Positions 45,313 to 54,512 are shown, numbered from the stretch's first letter. The stretch: DNA of 56,388 nucleotides from an uncultured Lachnospiraceae bacterium (GCA_945919075.1 CAMEIX010000021.1:1-56388), one strand, 5' to 3'. The notes: a model not told the origin generated them from the sequence alone. Numbers and translations are program-made.

Positions 45313-47184
45313 ATGACGTTTGATTTTGAAGAAGAATTGAAAAAACTGCCCAAATCGCCCGGCGTCTATATTATGCATGATAAGAATGATACCATTTTAT
45401 ATGTGGGGAAGGCCGTAAATCTCCACAACCGTGTTCGTTCGTATTTCAGGGATAATATCGGGCGCGGTCCCCAGATTGACAAAATGGTTTCTTTGATTGC
45501 GCGGTTTGAATATATTGTAACCGATTCCGAACTGGAAGCACTGATTTTAGAGAATAATCTGATTAAGGAACATCTGCCGAAGTATAATACGTTACTGAAA
45601 GATGATAAGACCTATCCTTACATTAAGGTAACGGTAAGTGAGCCCTACCCACGCATTCTCTTTTCCCGGGAAATGAAGAAGGACAAGGCCAAATATTTCG
45701 GTCCTTATACCAGTGCGGCGGCGGTAAAGGATACCATTGAACTGTTGAATAAATTGTATATGCTTCGTACCTGTAATAAGGTTCTTCCCAGGGATATCGG
45801 TAAGGAGCGTCCCTGCCTAAACTACCATATCAGGCAATGCAATGCCCCCTGCGAGGGACTTATTGACCAGGATAAATACCGGGAAAATGTGGAACAGGCG
45901 CTGGATTTTCTGAATGGAAACTACAGCCGGATACAGCGGGAATTAAAGGAAAAAATGAAACAGGCCAGCGAAGAGCTGAACTTCGAAGAGGCGGCAAAAT
46001 ACCGGGATCTTTTAAACAGTGTCCAGAGTGTCTCCCAAAAGCAGAAAATCAGTGACAGCGTGGGAGAAGACCGGGATGTCATCGCCATGTGCGGGGATGA
46101 GAATGATGCCGTGGTTCAGGTATTCTTTGTCCGTGACGGCAGATTAATCGGGCGGGAGCATTTCTACATGATGCATGTTGAGGACCGCAAAAAGGAAGAA
46201 ATTCTAAGTGATTTTATCAAACAGTTTTATGCAGGCACCCCCTTTATACCCAGGGAGTTAATGTTACAGTTTGAAGTGGAAGACATGCCCTTAATTGAAG
46301 ACTGGCTCACGGAGAAGAAGGGTGGCCGCGTAAAGCTTCTGGTACCGAAGAAGGGCAGTAAGGAAAAACTGGTGGAACTGGCGGTACAGAATGCCCGGCT
46401 GATTTTAAATCAGGACCGGGAAAAGTTAAAGCGCGAGGAGGGCAGAACTCTGGGAGCGGTGAAGGAAATTGCCGGAATTCTGGGCATCGAAAATGCATCC
46501 CGTATGGAGGCCTTCGATATCTCCAATATCAGCGGATTTGCCAATGTGGGCTCCATGGTGGTATTTGAAAAAGGAAAGCCCAAACGCAGTGATTACCGCA
46601 AATTCCGGATAAAGAGCGTGGAAGGACCGGACGACTATGCCTGCATGAAGGAAGTACTGACCAGACGTTTTGTCCATGGTATGGAAGAAAAGGAAATCTT
46701 AAAGGAGAAGGATATTGACAACGAATTTGGCAGTTTTACCAGATTTCCGGACCTCCTGTTAATGGACGGCGGCCGTGGACAGGTGAACATTGCACGGGAA
46801 GTATTGGAGGAACTCCATATCGCTATTCCGGTCTGCGGCATGGTAAAGGATAACAACCACAGAACCAGAGGCCTTTATTATGAAAACGTGGAATTGCCCA
46901 TTGATACCCGGTCCGAAGGATTCAAACTGATTACCCGGATACAGGATGAGGCCCACCGCTTTGCCATTGAATACCACAGATCGCTTCGGGGGAAAAGTCA
47001 GGTCAAATCGATTCTGGATGACATTCCGGGAATCGGTCCCGCCAGACGAAAGGCACTGATGCGCAACTTCGAATCTATGGAAGAGATTAAAAATGCGGAT
47101 GCTGCGACCCTGATGGCAAGAGCGGATCTGCCCGAAAATGTAGCAAGAGAGATCGTTGCATTTTTCAGAAACCGGGAAATGTAA
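45313..47184 (+). CDS. uvrC: Excinuclease ABC subunit C
   Basis: 623 residues. Makes both cuts around a lesion in nucleotide excision repair. N-terminal GIY-YIG nuclease (SPGVYIMHD...[10 protein letters not shown], about 14-36), UvrB-contact UVR motif ([18 protein letters not shown], about 217-234), RNase H-like second nuclease ([30 protein letters not shown]), and C-terminal helix-hairpin-helix region ([13 protein letters not shown]). Confidence 0.97.
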   Translation: MTFDFEEELKKLPKSPGVYIMHDKNDTILYVGKAVNLHNRVRSYFRDNIGRGPQIDKMVSLIARFEYIVTDSELEALILENNLIKEHLPKYNTLLKDDKTYPYIKVTVSEPYPRILFSREMKKDKAKYFGPYTSAAAVKDTIELLNKLYMLRTCNKVLPRDIGKERPCLNYHIRQCNAPCEGLIDQDKYRENVEQALDFLNGNYSRIQRELKEKMKQASEELNFEEAAKYRDLLNSVQSVSQKQKISDSVGEDRDVIAMCGDENDAVVQVFFVRDGRLIGREHFYMMHVEDRKKEEILSDFIKQFYAGTPFIPRELMLQFEVEDMPLIEDWLTEKKGGRVKLLVPKKGSKEKLVELAVQNARLILNQDREKLKREEGRTLGAVKEIAGILGIENASRMEAFDISNISGFANVGSMVVFEKGKPKRSDYRKFRIKSVEGPDDYACMKEVLTRRFVHGMEEKEILKEKDIDNEFGSFTRFPDLLLMDGGRGQVNIAREVLEELHIAIPVCGMVKDNNHRTRGLYYENVELPIDTRSEGFKLITRIQDEAHRFAIEYHRSLRGKSQVKSILDDIPGIGPARRKALMRNFESMEEIKNADAATLMARADLPENVAREIVAFFRNREM

Positions 47185-47186
47185 TC

Positions 47187-47215
47187 TTTTCATAAGAGTG
47201 AGTTTATGATATAAT
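47187..47215 (+). promoter_or_regulatory. Promoter of hprK
   Basis: TTTTCA (47187-47192) and an extended -10 TGATATAAT (TATAAT 47210-47215), 17-bp spacer. Confidence 0.6.
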
Positions 47216-47239
47216 GAGCGTCAAATAGGAGGTACAGGA

Positions 47240-48187
47240 ATGGCAAAGGTTAAAATTAAAGAACTGATTGAAAAATTCAAACTGGAAAATCTGACTCCTG
47301 ATATCGACTTAAAGGGAATTAAGATTACACAGCCCGATGTGAACCGGCCGGCACTCCAGATGGCAGGCTATTTTGAGCATTTTGATGCAGCCCGTCTGCA
47401 GGTTATCGGCTTTGTGGAATATACTTATATGGAGAGCCTTAGCGAGGAGAGGAAACGGGAGGTTTATGAGATGCTCATGAGCCAGCCCTTTCCCTGTGTG
47501 GTATTCAGCCGTGAACTCCGGCCGGATCCGATATTTCTGGAAATTGCCTTGAAATACGGCAGACCGGTTCTTTCCACCAAAAAGAATACTTCGGTATTTA
47601 TGGCAGAGGCAATTCGCTGGCTGAATGTGAAACTGGCACCCTGTATTACCGTACACGGGGTTTTGGTGGATGTTTACGGCGAGGGTGTTCTGATTACCGG
47701 TGAAAGTGGTATTGGTAAGTCGGAAGCGGCGCTGGAACTGATCAAAAGAGGACACCGTCTGGTAACGGATGATGCCGTGGAACTTCGGAAAGTAAGTGAT
47801 GATACCCTGGTAGGTTCCGCCCCGGATGTAACAAAGCATCTGATAGAACTTCGCGGTATCGGTATTATTGATGTCAAGGCACTTTTCGGTGCGGCAAGCG
47901 TCAAAGATACCCAGTCCGTGGATCTGGTGATTAGACTGGAGGATTGGGATAAGGATAAGGAATATGACAGACTGGGTCTGGAAGAAGAGTATACGGAATA
48001 CCTCGGCAATAAGATTGCCTGCTATACCCTTCCCATTCGTCCCGGCCGAAATCTTGCCATTATCTGCGAATCGGCAGCCGTTAACCACAGACAGAAAAAG
48101 ATGGGCTACAATGCGGCACAGGAGCTTTACTCCCGATTCCAGGCATCCATGGCAAAAAAACGTGAGGAAGAGGATGATGATGATTAA
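47240..48187 (+). CDS. hprK: HPr kinase/phosphorylase
   Basis: 315 residues. Phosphorylates and dephosphorylates HPr (and Crh) on the regulatory Ser, linking glycolytic state to catabolite repression. P loop GESGIGKSEAALELI (about 154-168), the following TDDAVEL, and signature ELRGIGIIDVKALFG are present. The C terminus ends in an acidic run (EEEDDDD). Its likely partner, a Crh-like HPr, is encoded 4 kb downstream (52131-52391). Confidence 0.96.
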   Translation: MAKVKIKELIEKFKLENLTPDIDLKGIKITQPDVNRPALQMAGYFEHFDAARLQVIGFVEYTYMESLSEERKREVYEMLMSQPFPCVVFSRELRPDPIFLEIALKYGRPVLSTKKNTSVFMAEAIRWLNVKLAPCITVHGVLVDVYGEGVLITGESGIGKSEAALELIKRGHRLVTDDAVELRKVSDDTLVGSAPDVTKHLIELRGIGIIDVKALFGAASVKDTQSVDLVIRLEDWDKDKEYDRLGLEEEYTEYLGNKIACYTLPIRPGRNLAIICESAAVNHRQKKMGYNAAQELYSRFQASMAKKREEEDDDD

Positions 48188-48206
48188 AGAAGGATTACCA
48201 TTTCTT

Positions 48207-48296
48207 AAGCAGACCGTGTTCGGCCGTCGGTACTTAACGAGGTATTTTCGAGTTTAGTACCGTTACGAGACGAACCCGAGCGGAAGCATGTCTGCG
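48207..48296. repeat. Multi-stem intergenic element
   Basis: Nested complementary pairs: GCAGAC near 48211 with GTCTGC near 48289, GTTCG with CGAAC inside, and GGTACT with AGTACC innermost (around AACGAGGTATTTTCGAGTTT). Together they form a branched or stacked RNA/DNA hairpin. It lies between hprK and the glucokinase gene and has no T tract. It looks like a dispersed intergenic repeat of the genome, but only one copy is in this window. Confidence 0.5.
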
Positions 48297-48352
48297 TAGA
48301 AATAGGAATCCTTCCAAAAAGTATATTAACTTAACATATGGAGGACAGGATA

Positions 48353-49297
48353 ATGAAAAAATACGTTTTTGGTGTGGATGTAGGTGGCACCACAGTTAAA
48401 ATGGGACTTTTTGATATGAATGCCAACGTACTGGAAAAGTGGGAAATTCCCAGTGTAACGGCAAACGGCGGTGAACGGGTACTTCCCGATATTGCTGACA
48501 GCATTAACAAGAAAATGTACGAGCTGGAAATCGATAAAGAAGAAGTAGCCGGCGTGGGTATCGGCGTACCCGGTCCCGTGGACGCAAACGGTACTGTGTT
48601 TAAAACTGCAAACTTAGGATGGGATACCGTATTTAACATTCCCGAAGAATTTAAGAAACATTTAGACCTTCCGGTTATGGCAGGAAACGATGCCAATGTT
48701 GCAGCTTTAGGAGAAATGTGGCAGGGCGGCGGCAAGGGATATAAGGACCTGGTAGTGGTTACTCTGGGTACCGGCGTAGGCGGCGGCATTATCTGTAACG
48801 GACAGATGGTAACCGGTGCAAACGGAGCCGGAGGTGAAATCGGACATATTCATGTAGAAGACAACGAAACCGAAGAATGCGGTTGCCACAACATCGGCTG
48901 TTTAGAGCAGTATTCATCCGCAACCGGAATCGCAAGACTGGCAAGAAAGCGTCTGGAAAAAGATAATGAAGACAGTGTTCTGCGCGATAGGGACGTAACC
49001 GCCAAAGCAGTATGGGATGCGGTAAAATACGGTGATAAGGTTGCCATTCAGGTGGCAGAACAGTTTGGAGAATATCTGGGCAAAGGACTTGCTGCCATTG
49101 CCGGTGTGGTAAATCCTGAAGTGTTTGTAATCGGTGGCGGTGTATCCAAGGCCGGCGAGGTTCTTTTTGAGTATATTAAGCCCTACTATATGCAGTATGC
49201 ATTTCGCGGATGCCGTGATGCCAAGTTTGCACTGGCGAAATTAGGTAATGACGCAGGTATTTTCGGAGCTGCAAAACTGATTCTGGACATGCAGTAA
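48353..49297 (+). CDS. glcK: ROK-family glucokinase
   Basis: 314 residues. Phosphorylates glucose with ATP. N-terminal ATP motif VFGVDVGGTTVKMGLF, LPVMAGNDANVAALGE with the catalytic Asp, ROK zinc motif CGCHNIGCLEQYSS (His and three Cys), and VTLGTGVGGGII. The start at 48353 has a GGAGGACAGG region; an ATG at 48338 is in frame but lies before that site. It sits between hprK and murB. Confidence 0.93.
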   Translation: MKKYVFGVDVGGTTVKMGLFDMNANVLEKWEIPSVTANGGERVLPDIADSINKKMYELEIDKEEVAGVGIGVPGPVDANGTVFKTANLGWDTVFNIPEEFKKHLDLPVMAGNDANVAALGEMWQGGGKGYKDLVVVTLGTGVGGGIICNGQMVTGANGAGGEIGHIHVEDNETEECGCHNIGCLEQYSSATGIARLARKRLEKDNEDSVLRDRDVTAKAVWDAVKYGDKVAIQVAEQFGEYLGKGLAAIAGVVNPEVFVIGGGVSKAGEVLFEYIKPYYMQYAFRGCRDAKFALAKLGNDAGIFGAAKLILDMQ

Positions 49298-49388
49298 TTA
49301 TTCTTCAGGGGCCTGTCCGGGAGTACAATAACCATATCCCGCAACCGGCATATATTAAGAAAGTAAAAAGAAAAGAATAGGAAAAAAC

Positions 49389-50303
49389 ATGATAAGTCAG
49401 ACAGTACTTGAAACGCTCAGGCAGTATGTGCCTGCAGAAAATATCCGTTTTCACGAGCCCATGCATAAGCATACCACGTTCAAAATCGGGGGCGATGCGT
49501 ATTGCTTTATTGAGGTGACGGAAAAGACCGGACTTTCCAAACTGGTTGCTTATTTGGATTTGGTGGAAATACCATACTTCGTTATGGGTAACGGCAGCAA
49601 CATTCTTGTCAGTGACAGGGGCTATGACGGTGTCATTCTCCATATTGCGGACGGTATGACAAATATTACCGTTACCGGAGAGCGGATGGCGGTGGGTGCC
49701 GGTGTCAGTATGGCAAAGGCAGCCAGAACTGCGGCAGAATGCGGACTCACCGGGCTGGAGTTTGCGGCGGGAATTCCCGGAACGGTAGGCGGCGGCATTG
49801 TTATGAATGCAGGTGCTTATGACGGGGAAATGAAACAGGTTGTGGAGTCCGTCAGCGTAATTGACCGTGGCGGAAACGAGTTGATTTTAGATAACGAAAC
49901 CATGGAGTTTGGTTACCGTACCAGCATTATCAAGAAGAAACCCTTCCTTGTAACCGGCTGTACCTTCCGCTTAAGAACCGGAAATCAGGAAGAAATCTAT
50001 GCAAGAATGGAAGACTTCCAGAAAAGACGAAAGGAAAAGCAGCCTTTGGAATTCCCTTCCGCAGGAAGTACATTCAAGCGCCCGGCAGGCAATTTTGCGG
50101 GGAAACTGATTATGGATGCCGGACTGAGAGGCTTTTCCATTGGCGGAGCGAGAGTTTCCGATAAACACTGTGGTTTTGTCATCAATACCGGTAATGCAAC
50201 GGCAAGTGATGTACATGATCTGATTATGCAGGTTATTGAGACGGTTTATGAAAAATTTCAGGTTCGTCTGGAACCGGAAGTGATTTTTTTAGGAGAGTTT
50301 TAA
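49389..50303 (+). CDS. murB: UDP-N-acetylenolpyruvoylglucosamine reductase
   Basis: 304 residues. FAD enzyme making UDP-MurNAc for peptidoglycan. FAD motif MGNGSNILVSDRGYDGVI (about 66-83), LEFAAGIPGTVGGGIVMNAGAY, GYRTSIIK, catalytic Ser in FPSAGSTFKRP and Glu near the C terminus (RLEPEVIFLGE). The shorter type IIb layout fits Firmicutes. Confidence 0.96.
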   Translation: MISQTVLETLRQYVPAENIRFHEPMHKHTTFKIGGDAYCFIEVTEKTGLSKLVAYLDLVEIPYFVMGNGSNILVSDRGYDGVILHIADGMTNITVTGERMAVGAGVSMAKAARTAAECGLTGLEFAAGIPGTVGGGIVMNAGAYDGEMKQVVESVSVIDRGGNELILDNETMEFGYRTSIIKKKPFLVTGCTFRLRTGNQEEIYARMEDFQKRRKEKQPLEFPSAGSTFKRPAGNFAGKLIMDAGLRGFSIGGARVSDKHCGFVINTGNATASDVHDLIMQVIETVYEKFQVRLEPEVIFLGEF

Positions 50304-50321
50304 GAAAGAAAATGATAAATC

Positions 50322-50350
50322 TTCCCGGGCAGTTTTTCACTGTCCGGGAG
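50322..50350 (+). promoter_or_regulatory. Hairpin between murB and rapZ
   Basis: TCCCGGGCAG pairs with CTGTCCGGGA (one G-U) around TTTTTCA. The following bases are AGAAAGTTTG, so it is not a clear terminator; it may be an attenuator or processing site within the operon. Confidence 0.45.
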
Positions 50351-50387
50351 AAAGTTTGTTTTGAAAAAGGGAAAGGAGAGCAGGAAG

Positions 50388-51242
50388 ATGCGTTTTGTGG
50401 TGGTAACCGGTATGAGTGGCGGCGGGAAAAGTACCGCACTGAAAATGTTGGAAGACGCAGGATTTTATTGTGTGGACAATCTTCCGGTTTCTCTGATAGA
50501 TAAGTTTGTGGAACTGACGGCAACCCCCGGCAGTGAGATTACCAAGGTAGCCCTCGGGGTGGATGTCCGTGCAGGACAATCCTTTAAGGAAGTGGCAGAT
50601 ATTCTGCAGAAGCAGAAGGATGCCGGAAATGATTTGGAAATCCTTTTTATGGATGCCAGTGAAAAGGCACTTGTAAAGCGCTATAAGGAGACAAGGCGCG
50701 TACATCCTCTGGCACCGAACGGCCGTGTGGAGGAAGGCATCAAGAAAGAACGGGAGATGCTTAAGGAAATCCGGAACAAGGCAGATTATGTGTTAGACAG
50801 TTCCAATTTGCTCACCAGAGAATTAAAAGAAGAATTGGACCGTATTTTTATACAGAATGAAGAATATAATAATCTCATGGTAACGCTTATGTCCTTCGGT
50901 TTCAAATATGGTATTCCGGCGGATGCAGACCTGGTTTTTGATGTACGTTTCCTGCCCAATCCTTTTTATATTGATGAACTGAAACAGAAGACCGGGAATG
51001 ATAAGGAAGTGCAGGATTATGTTTTGCAGTTTCCGGAATCTACAGAGTTTCTGGATAAACTGGAGGATATGCTTTCGTTCCTCATTCCCAATTACGTAAA
51101 AGAAGGAAAATACCAGCTTGTGGTGGCAATCGGTTGTACCGGTGGGCAGCACCGCAGTGTGACGCTGGCCAATGCACTGTACAGACGTATGAAAGAAAAA
51201 GGCGGTTATGGTGTCAATTTGTTCCATAGGGAAGTGAAATAG
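50388..51242 (+). CDS. rapZ: RapZ/YvcJ-family nucleotide-binding protein
   Basis: 284 residues. P loop VVTGMSGGGKSTALKMLEDAG at the N terminus (motif GMSGGGKST, about 8-16). VDNLPVSLIDKF and VFDVRFLPNPFY are conserved. The C-terminal domain ends AIGCTGGQHRSV, the family hallmark. In E. coli RapZ controls GlmS via small RNAs; in Firmicutes the YvcJ role is less clear. The start at 50388 has GGAGAGCAGG; a TTG at 50361 is in frame but upstream of that site. It precedes whiA as in other Gram-positives. Confidence 0.95.
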   Translation: MRFVVVTGMSGGGKSTALKMLEDAGFYCVDNLPVSLIDKFVELTATPGSEITKVALGVDVRAGQSFKEVADILQKQKDAGNDLEILFMDASEKALVKRYKETRRVHPLAPNGRVEEGIKKEREMLKEIRNKADYVLDSSNLLTRELKEELDRIFIQNEEYNNLMVTLMSFGFKYGIPADADLVFDVRFLPNPFYIDELKQKTGNDKEVQDYVLQFPESTEFLDKLEDMLSFLIPNYVKEGKYQLVVAIGCTGGQHRSVTLANALYRRMKEKGGYGVNLFHREVK

Positions 51243-51251
51243 GAGAAAATC

Positions 51252-52118
51252 ATGTCATTTTCGGCAGAAGTAAAAGAAGAACTTGCCCGACATATGAGTC
51301 CGGCCCGGCATTGCCAGCTTGCCGAATTGGCAGCGATTATGCATTTCTGCGGCCAGTACGGAGAGACAAAAGACGGCGGACTGGCGGTTGGTTTTCAGAC
51401 GGAAAATGAATCGCTTATAAGAAAAGGCTTTACATTACTGAAAAAAACGTATAATATAGAGGATGTTGTCGGCATCTTTGGAGAAACCAGGGATATATTT
51501 GTAAAAGGAATGGGGGATCTTTCCAAGCCGGTAGATACACTTTTCCTGAAAAAGACCTGTTGTAAAAGGGCATTTTTGCGTGGGGCTTTCTTAAGCTGTG
51601 GTTCCATCAGTGACCCCAGTAAGGGGTATCATCTGGAATTTGTGGTAAATGAGGAAGCGCAGGCAGTTCAGCTTCGTGAAATCATGAATCAGTTTGATAT
51701 CGAGGCAAAAATCGTAATCCGCAAAAAATATTTTGTGGTATATATCAAGGAAGGTGCCGGTATTGTGGAACTTCTCAACATCATGGAAGCCCATGTATCG
51801 TTAATGAATCTGGAGAATCTGCGCATTGTTAAGGAAGTGCGCAATTCCATTAATCGTCGTGTGAACTGTGAGACTGCCAATATCCAGAAAACGGTGGCCG
51901 CATCTACAAGACAGATTGAGGATATTATGTACCTGCGGGATTATTACGGTCTTGCCAATCTGCCGGATAATCTTCGTGAAATGGCTGAGGTACGGTTGGA
52001 ATATCCGGATGCACCATTAAAAGAATTAGGCGAGTATCTTTCCCCCAAGGTCGGTAAGTCCGGGGTAAATCATAGATTGCGTAAATTGAGTGAATTTGCA
52101 GACAAACTGCGAACTTAG
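51252..52118 (+). CDS. whiA: DNA-binding protein WhiA
   Basis: 288 residues. N-terminal LAGLIDADG-like domain (FLRGAFLSCGSISDPSKGYHLEF-type region, motif GAFLSCGSISDP) and C-terminal helix-turn-helix DUF199 (EMAEVRLEYPDAPLKELGEY, KVGKSGVNHRLRKL). WhiA acts in sporulation of Streptomyces and in cell division and chromosome segregation in Bacillus. It lies 9 nt after rapZ and 12 nt before the HPr-like gene. Confidence 0.96.
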   Translation: MSFSAEVKEELARHMSPARHCQLAELAAIMHFCGQYGETKDGGLAVGFQTENESLIRKGFTLLKKTYNIEDVVGIFGETRDIFVKGMGDLSKPVDTLFLKKTCCKRAFLRGAFLSCGSISDPSKGYHLEFVVNEEAQAVQLREIMNQFDIEAKIVIRKKYFVVYIKEGAGIVELLNIMEAHVSLMNLENLRIVKEVRNSINRRVNCETANIQKTVAASTRQIEDIMYLRDYYGLANLPDNLREMAEVRLEYPDAPLKELGEYLSPKVGKSGVNHRLRKLSEFADKLRT

Positions 52119-52130
52119 AGGAGGAGTATT

Positions 52131-52391
52131 ATGAAACAGGAAACAATTGCAATCCGATTGCGGGATGGCTGGGATGCCACACCGGCAGCAATGCTTGTAC
52201 AGGTAGCAAGCAAATTTGAAAGCCGGATTTACATGCAGTCTGAGGACGGCACGGTTAAGGTAAATGCGAAGAGCATCATGGGCATGATGAGTTTAGGCTT
52301 AAATGAAGGTGTGAATGTAGTGGTTTCCGCGGAAGGTTCGGATGAGGAAGCTGCTGTGGCCAGCATCAGGGAATACTTAAGTAACAACTAA
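52131..52391 (+). CDS. Crh-like HPr paralogue lacking the active-site His
   Basis: 86 residues with the HPr fold. In a normal HPr the motif at residues 13-18 is G-L/I-H-A-R-P; here it is GWDATP, so His15 is Asp and Arg17 is Thr. It therefore cannot accept phosphate from PTS enzyme I. The regulatory Ser region is intact: KSIMGMMSLGL (Ser48, equivalent to Ser46). That fits Crh of Bacillus, which has Gln at this place and also lies next to whiA (yvcL-crh). HprK is encoded 4 kb upstream. So it is likely a regulator read only through Ser phosphorylation. It ends at a terminator. Confidence 0.88.
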   Translation: MKQETIAIRLRDGWDATPAAMLVQVASKFESRIYMQSEDGTVKVNAKSIMGMMSLGLNEGVNVVVSAEGSDEEAAVASIREYLSNN

Positions 52392-52397
52392 AATTAG

Positions 52398-52431
52398 GCG
52401 AAATCAATCTATATTGGTTTCGCTTTTTTTT
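52398..52431 (+). terminator. Terminator after the Crh-like gene
   Basis: GCGAAATCAA pairs with TTGGTTTCGC (one G-U), then eight Ts. Confidence 0.9.
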
Positions 52432-52460
52432 CACGATGGACAAATCAGGGGTAAGTTATT

Positions 52461-53414
52461 ATGAAAAAAGGAAAACTTCTCTTTATTGTGAATCCGAAGT
52501 CGGGGAAAGCACAGATTAAGCCCCATTTATTGGAAATTCTGAATATTTTTACGAGAGCCGGTTATGAAGTAACCACGCACATCACCCAGTGTCCGGGAGA
52601 CGCGAAAGAGGTGGCAAGAGACCGGGGAAAGGAATACGATCTTCTGGCATGCAGTGGCGGTGACGGTACTTTAGATGAGGTTGTAAACGGTATGATGCAG
52701 GGAATGTTTCAGATTCCGGTCTGTTACATACCGGCCGGCAGCACCAATGATTTTGCCGGAAGTCTCGGGATTCCAAAGAATATGGAAAGAGCGGCGTATC
52801 TTGCCGTAAAGGGGAAACCTTTTGCCTGCGACCTGGGAAAATTCAATGGCAATATTTTTGTATATGTTGCAGCTTTCGGAATGTTTACAGAGGTTTCCTA
52901 TGATACCGACCAGAGCTTGAAAAATGTGCTTGGGCATGCAGCGTATATCCTGAAAGGGGTACAAAGTCTTTCCACCATCAAATCATATCCCATGCGTTTT
53001 ACCTACGAGGATGCGGAAGACGGTGAAAAACATGTGATAGAAGGTAAATTTATTTTCGGAATGATTACCAACTCTATTTCCGTGGGGGGATTTAAGAATA
53101 TTACCGGTAAAAATGTAGAACTCAATGACGGCCAGTTTGAAGTAACCCTGATTCGTCTGCCGGGCAGTACCCAGGAATTAAATCAGATGGTAACTTCTTT
53201 AGTGGAACGAAATCCCAAGGATGAATTTATCTATTGGTTCAAAACAGCGTATTTGGAAGTGGAATCCAAGGAAGATATCGCATGGACTTTGGACGGGGAA
53301 TTTGGTGGTGTGCATGATAAAGTCACAATTGCAGATGAAAAAGAAGCTTTTGTAATTCTGACACCGCCCGATAAGAAAAGCAACTTGCTAATCGACAAGA
53401 AAAGTGATAAATAA
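52461..53414 (+). CDS. YegS/BmrU-family lipid kinase (diacylglycerol kinase catalytic domain)
   Basis: 317 residues. Phosphorylates a lipid (diacylglycerol or related). N-terminal LFIVNPKSGKAQ and GGDGTLDEVVNGM are the nucleotide motifs, PAGSTNDFAGSLGIP the catalytic region. C-terminal WTLDGEFGG matches the family. Probably peripheral to the membrane. A single gene after the Crh terminator. Confidence 0.9.
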   Translation: MKKGKLLFIVNPKSGKAQIKPHLLEILNIFTRAGYEVTTHITQCPGDAKEVARDRGKEYDLLACSGGDGTLDEVVNGMMQGMFQIPVCYIPAGSTNDFAGSLGIPKNMERAAYLAVKGKPFACDLGKFNGNIFVYVAAFGMFTEVSYDTDQSLKNVLGHAAYILKGVQSLSTIKSYPMRFTYEDAEDGEKHVIEGKFIFGMITNSISVGGFKNITGKNVELNDGQFEVTLIRLPGSTQELNQMVTSLVERNPKDEFIYWFKTAYLEVESKEDIAWTLDGEFGGVHDKVTIADEKEAFVILTPPDKKSNLLIDKKSDK

Positions 53415-53488
53415 TTGACAAAGACTATTCCCTTTTTGAAAAAAATAGGGTAGAATAGACGCAAGAGCAAAAATAGGAGGTAGCTAAT

Positions 53489-54352
53489 ATGTTAGTATCA
53501 GCAACAGAAATGCTTAAAAAAGCAAAAGCAGGCCACTATGCAGTAGGCCAGTTCAATATCAATAACTTAGAGTGGACTAAGGCAATCCTTAGCACAGCTC
53601 AGGAATTAAATTCTCCCGTTATCTTAGGTGTGTCTGAAGGCGCAGGTAAGTACATGGGCGGTTATCATGCAGTTGTAGGTATGGTAAACGGACTTCTTCA
53701 GGATATGAACATTACCGTTCCCGTAGCACTTCACTTAGACCATGGTTCTTTTGAAGGCTGCTATAAATGTATCGAAGCAGGATTCTCTTCCATCATGTTT
53801 GACGGTTCCCACTATCCTATCGCAGAAAACGTTGAAAAAACTACCCAGTTAGTAAATGATGCTCATGCAAAGGGACTTTCCATCGAGGCAGAAGTTGGTT
53901 CCATCGGCGGTGAAGAAGACGGTGTTGTAGGTATGGGCGAATGTGCAGATCCTAACGAATGTAAGGCAATTGCAGATCTTGGTGTAGACTTCCTTGCAGC
54001 AGGTATCGGTAACATCCATGGTAAATATCCTGAAAACTGGCCCGGACTCAGCTTCGAAACACTGGATGCTGTTCAGCAGAAGACCGGTATGCTTCCTCTT
54101 GTATTACACGGTGGTACAGGTATCCCTGCAGACATGATTAAGAAAGCTATTACTCTCGGTGTTGCAAAGATTAACGTAAATACAGAATGCCAGCTTGCAT
54201 TCGCTGCAGCTACCCGTAAGTACATCGAAGAGGGCAAAGACTTACAGGGCAAGGGATTTGATCCCCGTAAGGTATTGGCTCCCGGATACGAAGCAATCAA
54301 AGCAACCGTTAAAGAAAAAATGGAACTTTTCGGATCTGTTGGACAGGCTTAA
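53489..54352 (+). CDS. fba: Class II fructose-bisphosphate aldolase
   Basis: 287 residues. Zinc-dependent cleavage of fructose 1,6-bisphosphate in glycolysis. ALHLDHGSFE (His and Asp), EAEVGSIGGEEDG, zinc His in GNIHGKYP and HGGTGIP are all present. Strong AGGAGGT site. Codon use is strongly biased, as expected for a highly expressed gene. The promoter is not certain: TAGAAT (53451-53456) is a possible -10. A terminator follows directly. Confidence 0.96.
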   Translation: MLVSATEMLKKAKAGHYAVGQFNINNLEWTKAILSTAQELNSPVILGVSEGAGKYMGGYHAVVGMVNGLLQDMNITVPVALHLDHGSFEGCYKCIEAGFSSIMFDGSHYPIAENVEKTTQLVNDAHAKGLSIEAEVGSIGGEEDGVVGMGECADPNECKAIADLGVDFLAAGIGNIHGKYPENWPGLSFETLDAVQQKTGMLPLVLHGGTGIPADMIKKAITLGVAKINVNTECQLAFAAATRKYIEEGKDLQGKGFDPRKVLAPGYEAIKATVKEKMELFGSVGQA

Positions 54353-54385
54353 TTTCGAGAACCGAACTATACAGAGAAATCACAG

Positions 54386-54415
54386 ACACCGTCGGAATCC
54401 CGACGGTGTTTTACT
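54386..54415 (+). terminator. Terminator after fba
   Basis: A perfect 10-bp stem ACACCGTCGG/CCGACGGTGT with loop AATC and TTTT. Confidence 0.9.
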
Positions 54416-54452
54416 TGTTCCGCTCCGCAGGAGCGAGAACAGCAACCGAGAG
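54415..54452 (+). repeat. Hairpin repeat copy 1
   Basis: TTGTTCCG, inner stem CGCTCC-GCA-GGAGCG, then AGAACAGCAACCGAGAG. The outer GTTC pairs with GAAC. See copy 2 at 54464: the flanks are the same but the inner stem differs on both sides. Confidence 0.65.
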
Positions 54453-54463
54453 GTTGCGCCAAT

Positions 54464-54504
54464 TTGTTCCGATTTCGTAAGAAATCGAGAACAGCAACCG
54501 GGAG
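54464..54504 (+). repeat. Hairpin repeat copy 2
   Basis: TTGTTCCG, inner stem CGATTTC-GTAA-GAAATCG, then AGAACAGCAACCGGGAG. Flanks match copy 1. Its end overlaps the ribosome binding region (GGGAGAAG) of the following HAD gene. Confidence 0.65.
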
Positions 54505-54512
54505 AAGACATT

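Noticed and set aside
47309..48088. A 259-codon open frame on the minus strand opposite hprK.
   Set aside because: Shadow of hprK: no family match, no start context, and hprK is complete on the other strand.
53415..53456. TTGACA (53415-53420) with TAGAAT (53451-53456) as the fba promoter.
   Set aside because: The spacing is 30 bp, too long for a normal promoter; only the -10 is noted as possible.
54195..54512. Long N-terminal extension of the HAD phosphatase frame into fba.
   Set aside because: That part is the third frame of the aldolase gene, its terminator and the repeats; the HAD motif begins just after the ATG at 54513 with a ribosome binding site.
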